NCBI GenBank assembly: GCA_013203845.1
Contig: JABMPE010000631.1
Span: 1 to 40,595 of the forward strand
Length of the DNA stretch: 40,595 bases
Direction: 5' to 3'
Source: Rhodopirellula sp.
Lineage (GTDB): Bacteria; Planctomycetota; Planctomycetia; Planctomycetales; Planctomycetaceae
Shown here: piece by piece, positions 26,110-33,096 of the stretch
Layout of the letters: the number at the start of each line of letters is the position of its first letter
Position numbering within the stretch: position 1 is the first letter of the stretch
The notes under the pieces: model-generated
What the model saw: only the letters and a program-made list of their open reading frames with translations
Told to the model about the DNA's origin: nothing
Databases searched by the model: none
Program-made: the position numbers and the translations under genes

Positions 26110-26430
26110 TTACGCGTCCTTCTCAGCGTCTTCCTCGTCGGATTGATCGAACTTGGGTGGTTCGAATTTTGGAGCGGTGACTTCACTGGCTTGCTCGTTA
26201 GCTGCCGGTCGTGGAACAGATGCTGTGTTCGACGACGACCTGTATGTCGACTCGGTGACTTCGTCTTCGATGCCACGCACTCCCTTTTTAAATTCCACGA
26301 TACCTTTTCCGAGACTCCGAGCGACTTCCGGCAGACGCTTGCCAAACAGCAGCAGCGCGATCGTGCCAAAGATAATCAGCTCAGGAAGGCCAGGAGCTCC
26401 ACCAGGGAAGAATGCAAGAATAGCCGTCAT
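26110..26430 (-). CDS. tatA: Sec-independent translocase subunit TatA/TatE
   Basis: A 106-residue TatA-family protein that forms the pore of the twin-arginine translocase in the inner membrane. The start at 26430 is set by a GAGGT five bases upstream; a longer reading adds a non-conserved stretch. A short periplasmic N-terminus leads into the membrane helix LPELIIFGTIALLLFG (residues 15-30), the FG-K hinge, and the amphipathic helix LPEVARSLGKGIVEFKKG. The tail is acidic and proline-rich (KFDQSDEEDAEKD). A second, shorter tatA lies 93 bases upstream on the same strand. TatB and TatC are not in the window. The tail length and acidity are the main differences between the two copies. Confidence 0.93.
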   Translation of the reverse strand: MTAILAFFPGGAPGLPELIIFGTIALLLFGKRLPEVARSLGKGIVEFKKGVRGIEDEVTESTYRSSSNTASVPRPAANEQASEVTAPKFEPPKFDQSDEEDAEKDA

Positions 26431-26435
26431 GGGAC

Positions 26436-26440
26436 ACCTC
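26436..26440 (-). promoter_or_regulatory. Ribosome binding site deciding the tatA start
   Basis: On the minus strand GAGGT lies five bases before the ATG at 26430. It selects this start over an in-frame start 26 codons upstream. Confidence 0.7.
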
Positions 26441-26523
26441 ACGTTTGAATGTTGTTTTGATTTTCTGCAGTGACAATCCAGTAACTGATGAGGCCGGAAC
26501 TCGGTCACGGCCTGCTCAGACCG

Positions 26524-26718
26524 TTACGATTTTTCAGGGCCGTTGCCATCGTTGGATGTTTCCGACTCGGCATCGCTGGCACCCTTTTTGAATTCGACGA
26601 TGCTGCGCCCCAGCGATTTCATGGCACCAGGCAGTCGATTGCCAAACACCAGCAGAATGATCACGCCGAAGATGGCGATCTCCACCCAGCCCGGTGCTCC
26701 GATAAATCCAAGTAGCAT
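26524..26718 (-). CDS. tatA: Sec-independent translocase subunit TatA/TatE, short paralogue
   Basis: A 64-residue TatA-family protein. AGGAGT at 26725-26730 lies six bases before the ATG at 26718 and fixes the start; the frame runs further upstream without protein character. The membrane helix is VEIAIFGVIILLVFG (12-26), followed by NRLP and the amphipathic helix GAMKSLGRSIVEFKKG. The tail is short (SETSNDGNGPEKS). It is the first gene of a three-gene minus-strand run with the longer tatA and a small membrane protein. Sequences of the two TatA proteins are similar from the hinge through VEFKKG but diverge in the tail, consistent with an old duplication. Either could serve as TatA or TatE; which one is dominant cannot be told. 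Confidence 0.93.
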   Translation of the reverse strand: MLLGFIGAPGWVEIAIFGVIILLVFGNRLPGAMKSLGRSIVEFKKGASDAESETSNDGNGPEKS

Positions 26719-27374
26719 TTTGAAACTCCTGACTATCTCTCGCCGAAACAGCTGTTCGGTCGGTCTCGCTGAACCGGAAATCGGTTTCGCGGACAGGATC
26801 CCCCATTGCGAATGTGCCAACCATTCGCCGTGCAGAGTGAGTTGATCACCCGACGCGACTCTGCGAGTCCTGCACAAAAAGCGAAGTGCGAGACCTGTAG
26901 ATGGAAAGCAAGTACGCTCAGAAAGTCTGTAGTTCAGACGCCCAGTGGAAGCAGCGACACACCTGCAGTAGCAAAAAAAGCAGGGCAGCGTAAGCGACCG
27001 GTCAGTCGGACATCCGTCCCGAAGGGGATTCACAGACCATCTGTCATGGGGATGTCCACTCGGTTCGCCCGCGAAGAGCAGGTGGAGTGAGCGGAGCGGG
27101 AAGTGATTTTACGACTGCACTTCCCATTGTCAAACACGATGACCCGATCCAGGTCGCAACGTGTTCGCCGGAAAAACGATCGATCTCCGCCGAATTTCAG
27201 TATCGCCTGGTTGCTGCGGCGAGGCTGCTGACCGTCCGCGATCAAAGATTTCTTTGGAAAACGAGCAAAAGCCCGCAACATTCACGCAGTAGCAGCCCTG
27301 AAATGCGACAGCTTCAGGGCTCAACCGGTGAGCGTTCGGGCTTTGGATCGATAGTGATTCAACACTGCCGGTGT
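26719..27374. other. Long gap upstream of tatA with a structured segment
   Basis: About 650 bases without a recognised gene. It holds the promoter of the tatA run at its left side. The folded segment at 27003-27060 is described separately. An A-run (26974-26980) and several short inverted repeats lie nearby. Open frames on both strands read as arginine- and serine-rich sequence with no family character. Confidence 0.4.
27003..27060. ncRNA. Possible structured RNA: three-way junction fold
   Basis: GGACATCC (27008-27015) pairs exactly with GGATGTCC (27050-27057), and the outer AGT/ACT adds three pairs past a one-base bulge. Inside are two hairpins: TCCC-GAAG-GGGA (27017-27028) and ACAGA-CCA-TCTGT (27032-27044). 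The result is a compact three-way junction on either strand. It matches no riboswitch or ribozyme consensus that I know. Transcription is not shown, so this is a structural candidate only. Confidence 0.3.
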
Positions 27375-27650
27375 TTAGTCGAATCCGTCACCAACTCCAG
27401 GGCCGGCGTCACCGGTACCGAAGTCACCCTTGAAATCGGCCTGATCGAGCTTGTACTGCTCAATCGCCTGTTTGGTGTTTGTCAGCAGAAACTCAGGCCC
27501 CGCCGGGAAGTACTGCACGTCATCCCGCAGGTAGTAGGCCGAAGGAAGCGTCTGGCCACCGACGGACGTCTGGCAACCCGTCGCCATCATGGCCAGGCCG
27601 CAGACGCCGATTAGTGTGACAGCCTGTGTTCGCAGAAGTTCGAGCTTCAT
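27375..27650 (-). CDS. Small planctomycete-type lipoprotein
   Basis: A 91-residue predicted lipoprotein. The signal peptide (AVTLIGVCGLAMMATGC) ends in a lipobox with Cys26, so the mature protein should be lipid-anchored. The mature part starts QTSVGGQTLPSAYYLRDDVQ, then YFPAGPEFLLTNTKQAIEQYK. The block TSVGGQTLPSAYYLRDDVQYFP is one I associate with small planctomycete lipoproteins of unknown function. The C-terminus is rich in Gly and Asp. The start at 27650 is chosen because it gives a normal lipoprotein signal; the open frame runs 33 codons further with no such character. It lies between a secreted protein gene and the tatA run on the same strand, with long gaps on both sides. Confidence 0.82.
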   Translation of the reverse strand: MKLELLRTQAVTLIGVCGLAMMATGCQTSVGGQTLPSAYYLRDDVQYFPAGPEFLLTNTKQAIEQYKLDQADFKGDFGTGDAGPGVGDGFD

Positions 27651-27910
27651 GCTAATTCCGTCCCGTTCATCCAGGTGGGGCTCAATTCGCCAGCCCTGTG
27701 ACATGGCACTTGCCGAGCGCACATGGGCATCCGGAATAGCTATCGGCAATCAGGCACCCGCATCTTCGGAGAAATCGACACAATCCGGAAATCTTTCCAG
27801 AATTGCCGCCGTCGGAAGCAGTGCGTCGTTCGTCAGGCCTGTGATTTCAGGCTCCGCGTGGGGATGGCTCGATGACCAGGAAGCGATGGTGGGGGCGTTC
27901 TGCCAACACC

Positions 27911-28723
27911 CTACTGAATCACCAGTTCGCTGCGAGCGTTGTTTTCGATCCGTCGAGCGGTCATGTCGACCGTGATTTCGGAGACGAACTGAAACTCAGT
28001 CCTCGGCTCAACTTCGCCTTTGGCTTCCTGCGTGACCTTGACGGTCCACTTGGCGAGACCGAAGGGCACGTCTTTGCTGACGTAAATCGTCGATTCGTGC
28101 AGCACTCGGTCATTTCGACTTTCCTGCTCGAAATTACCGGTCAGCTTCGTGGCCTGAACGTCTTCCTGTCCGACCTGGACCAGCTCTGGAACGTCGCTGC
28201 GAGTCATGTCGCGGTAGTGCCGAACCAACGAAATGATCGGGTAAATCTGCAGAACTTTGGACGTGATCTCTTTAGGAGTCGGGTCTTTGTCATTTGTTTT
28301 CCGATAACCGCGAACGATCGGCAGGTAAGTCACCGGCAACCCTGAACTGTCGCGGGTCTGGCCGATAATCGCACTCTCCGGAATCAGGACTTTGTAGATT
28401 TGCTCGCCGACGGTTCCCGTGTCGATCAAACCACCCTTCACGCGACCGGTCTGAAGTTTCATTTCAATCCAGCGGCACGGCACGGTCTTTCCGCGATATT
28501 CACCATCTTCCTGACCGACCGATTTAATGGTGAGATGCCGGATCCACTCCATTTCGAGGTTGCCTTCGCTGGACCCCGGCTGAGCTTCCACCTGTCGGTA
28601 TGTGCCCTCGTAATGAACCAGACTCCCGTCAGCAGGCAGGTTCCAGAGGATTCCCTGGGCGGACGCACTCTGCGACAAAGTCAGGCAGACCACAGCGGCG
28701 AGGAGCAGAGCAGTTCGGAGCAT
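27911..28723 (-). CDS. Secreted protein of unknown function
   Basis: A 270-residue protein with a clear Sec signal peptide (ALLLAAVVCLTLSQSASA, cleavage near residue 22). The mature chain is beta-rich, beginning GILWNLPADGSLVHYEGTYRQ, with charged strands such as WIRHLTIKSVGQEDGEYRGK and RWIEMKLQTGRVKGGLIDTG. A hydrophobic-poor C-terminus ends NNARSELVIQ. I recognise no catalytic motif and no cysteines in the mature part. The general form (a measured value with status and regeneration of a beta-barrel) resembles planctomycete periplasmic proteins of unknown role. It is about 400 bases from hpnE and 260 bases from the lipoprotein gene, all on the minus strand; cotranscription is possible but not compelling. 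No strong ribosome site precedes the ATG. Confidence 0.8.
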   Translation of the reverse strand: MLRTALLLAAVVCLTLSQSASAQGILWNLPADGSLVHYEGTYRQVEAQPGSSEGNLEMEWIRHLTIKSVGQEDGEYRGKTVPCRWIEMKLQTGRVKGGLIDTGTVGEQIYKVLIPESAIIGQTRDSSGLPVTYLPIVRGYRKTNDKDPTPKEITSKVLQIYPIISLVRHYRDMTRSDVPELVQVGQEDVQATKLTGNFEQESRNDRVLHESTIYVSKDVPFGLAKWTVKVTQEAKGEVEPRTEFQFVSEITVDMTARRIENNARSELVIQ

Positions 28724-29128
28724 CGTCGTTCACGCTTTCTTTCGAGCCATCAGGCAGCGCCTGAATCGACCACGCAGTAAACCAGAAACGAGACTCCAAG
28801 CCCGAGGAATTCCCGTCCTGTCAGAAGCCTGAAAGTTTGACGGTTGACCTCCCGTGAAACAACAGGATTCAGCGATCTGGTCTGCCATTCGACGGAGCCA
28901 GCGATTGCAGCCTGATAGAAAGTCGCTGAACCGCACAATCCATACGACGCGACACTGTCGTACCGCCAGGCTGAATCCCACTTTCGTGACGAACAGAATT
29001 TCTCTCACTCAAGGCGAAAGGCAACCGTCAGGCTGCTGACGTTTGACCGCTCAGCATTTTCGCCGGACTTCCGTCTATCAGCGGACTGACGCCCGCCGCT
29101 CGCCTGTCTGCAGTACTGGCCGGACAAA
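28724..29128. other. Gap between hpnE and the secreted protein gene
   Basis: About 400 bases. I see no gene, repeat or terminator that I can support. A minus-strand frame of 92 codons (28730-29008) has no ribosome site and no recognisable family. The promoter of the gene ending at 27911 should lie here. Confidence 0.35.
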
Positions 29129-30598
29129 TCACGAAAACAGCCAGCGATAGAGCCTGGCAGAAGGTAGATCGGCGGGTACGACCGACTCGGAAGATCCACA
29201 TCTTCCCAGGATATTCCCGGCAGCCAGATATCCGCTGCGAACAGCCCCTTCCATCGTGGCCGGCCAGCCTGTCCGCGTCCAATCGCCGGCGAACTGGAGA
29301 TTCGGAATCGGCGACTGCTGCTCCGGACGGATTTCATCGACACCCGGCAGCGGCGAGAATACCGCTCGATGTTCGGTAATCATCCGCCCTCGCAGAAGTT
29401 TGGCCTCGCGTTTATCCGGCCAGACATCCCGCAGTTCCAAGTCGACTCTGGCGACGACTTCCTGCTCAGACAACGCCGACAGGTCGTGAGCAGCACTGAT
29501 TACCACCTGGAGCCGACAGCCCGATTCGTTCACGGCTTCGCGGTCCTCGCCCGCAGCCGCCTGGCCAGCACTCAAGACCGTTCGATTGAACATCCACTGG
29601 CTGAGTCGATCCACAAAGGTCGCGTGAGGTAACTCAGTCAGCGGCTGATCGTACCACAAGTGGACGCTCGCAATCGGTGCAGTTTCGAGTTGATCCAGAG
29701 CCGCCATGGCAGTCAGTTGCGAAACGTCCGTCGGCAGCAGACCTCTGACAAGATAATGTGGAACAGCGAGGATGAATTCGTCACCGGCAACGTGAGAACC
29801 ATCTCGCAGTTCTACGCCAGTGACTTCACCGGAGTCCGTGAACAATGCCCGCACTCCGGCTTTCGTTCGAATTTCCACTCCGGACTTTCGCAGCGTGGCG
29901 GCGATGCGAGTTTCATAAACGTCGTCGAGCGGCACGGTCGGAATGGAAACCTGCCATCCTTCGCGACTGGCCAGAAAACCGTCGACGAAAACCTTCCGGG
30001 CATGTTGAAAGCTGATTCGGTCGAGCGACTCACTCAACGCGCTGACCAGCACCAGATGCCAGAATCGGCGCTGTACCGTTTCAGTCTGTCGCTGCCCGGC
30101 AAGCCACTCCTGAAACGAGCAGTCGGCTTTCGATCGGTCCTTCGCGAGTGCTCGAAGTCCGAACGCGATCTGCCTTTTCTCGCCGAGCGTAAACCACGGC
30201 ATCCGCAGAAACGACGACGCCAGGTGCAACGGAGCTGGCATTGAAGATGCCGCAAAGCGAACGATGTTCGGCTGCTCCGGAGGCCCGACGAAGTAGAGTT
30301 CCCGCTGAGTTTCAAACAGCTCCGCACAGCCGGTTTCTTCACAGAAGTGGCGAAAGCTCGTGCAGCATCCCATCGCAACATGCTGACAATTGTCGATCGT
30401 TTCCCCGGTTTCGCGATCAACGATTGAACTCGCTCGCCCTCCCAGCCGCGGTCGCGACTCCAGCACAGTCACCGCCAAACCTCTGGATGACAGAGCCGAC
30501 GCCGCGGCGAGTCCAGCCAGACCACCTCCGACGATGACTACCCGGCGGCATTGAACAACGGGAGGTGTGGATTGATTTTCCGAAACGGAGTCGGGCAT
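29129..30598 (-). CDS. hpnE: Hydroxysqualene dehydroxylase
   Basis: A 489-residue FAD-dependent enzyme of the amine oxidase/phytoene desaturase class. HpnE reduces hydroxysqualene to squalene, the last step of the HpnCDE route that feeds hopanoid or sterol synthesis. The dinucleotide-binding motif VVIVGGGLAGLAAASAL is at residues 20-36, followed by ESRPRLGGRASS. The HpnE-specific blocks are ETIDNCQHVAMGCCTSF, IASVHLWYDQPLT, QWMFNRT and the C-terminal GDWTRTGWPATMEGAVRSGY. The start at 30598 is preferred to a TTG 12 codons upstream. HpnC and HpnD, often adjacent in other bacteria, are not in the window. Divergent to it is an RNA methyltransferase gene. Confidence 0.92.
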   Translation of the reverse strand: MPDSVSENQSTPPVVQCRRVVIVGGGLAGLAAASALSSRGLAVTVLESRPRLGGRASSIVDRETGETIDNCQHVAMGCCTSFRHFCEETGCAELFETQRELYFVGPPEQPNIVRFAASSMPAPLHLASSFLRMPWFTLGEKRQIAFGLRALAKDRSKADCSFQEWLAGQRQTETVQRRFWHLVLVSALSESLDRISFQHARKVFVDGFLASREGWQVSIPTVPLDDVYETRIAATLRKSGVEIRTKAGVRALFTDSGEVTGVELRDGSHVAGDEFILAVPHYLVRGLLPTDVSQLTAMAALDQLETAPIASVHLWYDQPLTELPHATFVDRLSQWMFNRTVLSAGQAAAGEDREAVNESGCRLQVVISAAHDLSALSEQEVVARVDLELRDVWPDKREAKLLRGRMITEHRAVFSPLPGVDEIRPEQQSPIPNLQFAGDWTRTGWPATMEGAVRSGYLAAGNILGRCGSSESVVPADLPSARLYRWLFS

Positions 30599-30745
30599 TG
30601 AGAGTTCGATGATTCTAAAAAGGTGTCGCTTCAAGCAGGGATTGCCGGGGCAGTATAGTGCCGCCCGCGGATCAGCTCACACTCTCCGTCATTGTCCAGC
30701 CGTAAAACAAAAACTAGCGACGAAATTTTCAGCTCGGCTTTACTC

Positions 30746-31537
30746 ATGCCACTTATTGAAATCTCAGATCTCGATGACCCGCGACTGCACGTTTATCGAA
30801 ATCTCAAGAAAACCAATCTGACACGATGGTCATCGCAGTTCATTGCCGAAGGCAAGAAACTCACGATTCAGCTTTTGCAGAGTGACTTTGACGTCGCTTC
30901 CGTCCTGACCAGCGAGAAACATGTCGATCTGCTGCGACCGCATCTTCGTGATGATGTACCGGCCTTCGTTGTGCCTCACCAGTTGGCTCAGATGCTGGTG
31001 GGTCAGACGTTTCATGCCGGCATGCTTGGCTGCGGGATTCGCAAAGTGCCGCCGAGTTTTGACGATCTCATGAAGATCGAACGGCGTCACCTGTTTGTTG
31101 TCTGTTGCGGAGTCGAGAATCCGGAAAACATTGGCGGCATTATTCGCGTGGCAGCCGGCTTTGGAGCGACGGCGATCCTGTTGGGAACTGGCAGCAGTGA
31201 CCCGTTCGGCCGTCGAGCGTTGCGAGTTTCAATGGGCAACTCGCTGCGGATTCCGATTATCGAAGCCGGTACAAAGCTGCGAACGATGCTGAAAACGTTG
31301 CAGACGCAGCACAACGTCGAGCTTGTTGCGACGGTTCTCGACAGCGACGCTCAACACCTTCGCGGTTCTGCGACGGATGGTCACGCGGCACTTCTGCTCG
31401 GCAATGAAGATTCCGGTCTCGCTGCCGAGTGGCTCGAAACGTGCGATCGCCGCGTCACAATCCCGATGCACTTCGGTACGGATTCGCTGAACGTGAGCGT
31501 CGCTGCTGGCATTTTCCTGCACCACTATGCCGAATAG
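30746..31537 (+). CDS. SpoU/TrmH-family RNA 2'-O-methyltransferase
   Basis: A 263-residue SPOUT-fold methyltransferase that transfers a methyl group from S-adenosylmethionine to a ribose 2'-OH of tRNA or rRNA. The three SpoU motifs are in order: NPENIGGIIRVA (residues 125-136), LLLGNEDSGL (217-226) and IPMHFGTDSLNVSVAAGI (239-256), which form the trefoil knot and the cofactor site. An N-terminal substrate-binding region (about 1-100) includes FIAEGKKLTIQLL, as in RlmB and TsnR-like enzymes. The ATG at 30746 gives the expected N-terminus; a start 18 codons upstream is less likely. No Shine-Dalgarno is evident. The target nucleotide cannot be told from sequence. It is divergent from hpnE. Confidence 0.92.
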   Translation: MPLIEISDLDDPRLHVYRNLKKTNLTRWSSQFIAEGKKLTIQLLQSDFDVASVLTSEKHVDLLRPHLRDDVPAFVVPHQLAQMLVGQTFHAGMLGCGIRKVPPSFDDLMKIERRHLFVVCCGVENPENIGGIIRVAAGFGATAILLGTGSSDPFGRRALRVSMGNSLRIPIIEAGTKLRTMLKTLQTQHNVELVATVLDSDAQHLRGSATDGHAALLLGNEDSGLAAEWLETCDRRVTIPMHFGTDSLNVSVAAGIFLHHYAE

Positions 31538-31627
31538 AGCGAGCATGGCGTCGCGACCGACAGAACCACTGGGCGAAACTTTCCATATTCGACACCACGT
31601 TTTATTTTGTAGAACAGGATCCAGAAG

Positions 31628-32113
31628 ATGCGTACCGAGCCGATCCATCGCATGCACCTGAAAGGCCCGTGGATTTACGAATGGATTGACGGGCCGCATG
31701 GTTTGGCAGGTGCGGCTGAGGCAGGTTCCGAGAAAGAATCTTCAGAGGAAGAATCGCCGCTGCTGGCCGATTCACGCGTACGCATGCCGTCTTCGCTGCA
31801 GTCGGCCTTTGGCAACGTTTCGGGAACCATTCGTCTGAGCCGTCGATTTCAACGACCCACCAACCTCGACGACAACGAGCGGGTTCACATCGCCTTCGAC
31901 GGCATCGGTGGCCAGGCCGAAGTCTCCGTCAACGGTCAGAATCTGGGCAGCCTCGCCGACACAACAGAAACCGTTTCGTTTGATATTTCGCCACAGCTGC
32001 TGCCGTCGAACGAACTGTCTGTTGAGCTGAGATACTCACCGTCGGAAAACTCTGAGACAGGTGGTCTGCACAAGCCCGTCGCCATCGAGATCCATCGTGT
32101 TCCCAACCAGTAG
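31628..32113 (+). CDS. Glycosyl hydrolase family 2 jelly-roll-like domain protein
   Basis: A 161-residue protein with no signal peptide. An AGGA lies eight bases before the ATG. The sequence has the order of a GH2-type sugar-binding jelly roll: LKGPWIYEW near the start, IRLSRRFQRPTNLDDNERVHIAFDGIGGQAEVSVNGQNLGSL in the centre, and FDISPQLLPSNELSVEL and GGLHKPVAIEI near the end, matching the beta-galactosidase N-terminal domain pattern of VxFDGVxxxAxVxxNG. The catalytic TIM barrel of GH2 is absent, so it is a stand-alone domain and not an enzyme. The stretch AAEAGSEKESSEEE near residues 30-42 is a low-complexity linker. Function is unknown; carbohydrate or protein binding is possible. Confidence 0.75.
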   Translation: MRTEPIHRMHLKGPWIYEWIDGPHGLAGAAEAGSEKESSEEESPLLADSRVRMPSSLQSAFGNVSGTIRLSRRFQRPTNLDDNERVHIAFDGIGGQAEVSVNGQNLGSLADTTETVSFDISPQLLPSNELSVELRYSPSENSETGGLHKPVAIEIHRVPNQ

Positions 32114-32296
32114 CAACTGGTCGAAGTGGCACATCAGAAGGTACAGAGCCCCAGAGGACTTCGAGAGTCTGTTCTTCCCTGTGTCTCTAAATCTGCGTCT
32201 CTGAACCTTGTGGCCCGTTTTCATGGCGAATTTCGCGAAGTAATTTCGAATACGTTCCACAAGCCGGGTTTTCGACGTCGCCTCTTCAACGAAGAT

Positions 32297-32773
32297 TCAG
32301 CGTTCACTCACGGGCAGATCGAGACGGTATCGCGGTGTGTCGCGGTATAGCCAGACCACAAGGCCAAACGGCACGACCATCGACAGTGTGGCGATGATCC
32401 TCGCGTCACTCAGATTTCCGTGCGTGATCGCCGTGACGTTCCAGCCGACTCCCGCTCCGAACAATCCGCTCAAAGCACACAGGAGCAGCAGATCACGGTG
32501 CCATCGCCGCGATTCCAGCTGGAACCGCTGGCGGAGCAGAAGCCCGGCACCGCTCCAGTCTGCCTGGTAGAAAAGCCGCGATTCGATCCGCTGGAAGACA
32601 AATACGGAGTATGCGTAACCGGCGACTCCCAGCGAGCATCCGATCAACGCTCCGAAGCTGTCTCCGAACTGAGTCAGCACACAACGGGGAAGAATCGCCA
32701 GAAAGATGGCGATCCGTGTACCAATCATGGTCAACGCAACGGCCTTCGCCAGCAGGTCATGCAGAATGGACAT
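32297..32773 (-). CDS. Small multi-pass membrane protein
   Basis: A protein of 158 residues from the ATG at 32773 (189 from a GTG at 32866, which would overlap the upstream gene by 35 bases). Hydrophobic stretches are AVALTMIGTRIAIFLAILP, ALIGCSLGVAGYAYSVFVF, LLLLCALSGLFGAGVGWNV and IATLSMVVPFGLVVWLY, giving about four membrane helices. Arginine-rich loops (RQRFQLESRRWHRD) lie between. I recognise no family. It follows a small membrane protein and a BioF2-type acetyltransferase on the same strand, so an operon is likely. The upstream extension MATRKLTFEFPEQSQPVTES is charged and lacks obvious conservation. Confidence 0.72.
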   Translation of the reverse strand: MSILHDLLAKAVALTMIGTRIAIFLAILPRCVLTQFGDSFGALIGCSLGVAGYAYSVFVFQRIESRLFYQADWSGAGLLLRQRFQLESRRWHRDLLLLCALSGLFGAGVGWNVTAITHGNLSDARIIATLSMVVPFGLVVWLYRDTPRYRLDLPVSER

Positions 32774-32831
32774 TCTCTTAAACCTTTGCGGGACTCTGTC
32801 TTTGCGTGACTCGGTGACTGGCTGAGACTGT

Positions 32832-33080
32832 TCAGGGAACTCGAATGTCAACTTTCGAGTCGCCACTTGAACGCTTCAACGCGACGGCGTGGACCGTATG
32901 AATCTCGAAGCCTTCACGCTGCCGTGTCAACTGAGGTTGTTCCAACGCGTCCAGGCTCTTCTTTACGGAAAAGAATCCCAGCATCACGCACACACCGAGT
33001 GCCGCGACAACGGCCAGCATTAATCTGTCAGGAATCAGAATTCTCATCACAGGATTCCGTGGCGACTGACGTTTCGGCAT
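32832..33080 (-). CDS. Small single-pass membrane protein
   Basis: An 82-residue protein with one membrane helix (residues 18-37, DRLMLAVVAALGVCVMLGFF) after a basic N-terminus. The remainder is soluble: SLDALEQPQLTRQREGFEI, then HTVHAVALKRSSGDSKVD. The start at 33080 is 16 bases after the stop of the acetyltransferase gene, which argues for translational linkage. A longer frame reading back into that gene is rejected. I recognise no family. The topology would place the C-terminal part in the periplasm. It is the middle of a three-gene minus-strand run. Confidence 0.65.
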   Translation of the reverse strand: MPKRQSPRNPVMRILIPDRLMLAVVAALGVCVMLGFFSVKKSLDALEQPQLTRQREGFEIHTVHAVALKRSSGDSKVDIRVP

Positions 33081-33096
33081 TCGACCGAGGCACGCG

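Noticed and set aside
25650..26369. Minus-strand frame of 239 codons
   Set aside because: It runs out of frame across the small membrane gene and the tatA gene and through the large hairpin; both of those have ribosome sites and recognisable membrane-protein sequence.
26941..26970. GGAAGCAGC, resembling the conserved loop of SRP (4.5S) RNA
   Set aside because: The tetraloop and flanking symmetric pairs of SRP helix 8 are missing: the sequence after GGAA is GCAGC without the required extra bases, and no closing stem forms.
27003..27060. Hammerhead ribozyme or known riboswitch for the three-way junction
   Set aside because: The junction strands lack CTGANGA and GAAA core sequences and no known aptamer consensus fits; kept only as an unidentified structure.
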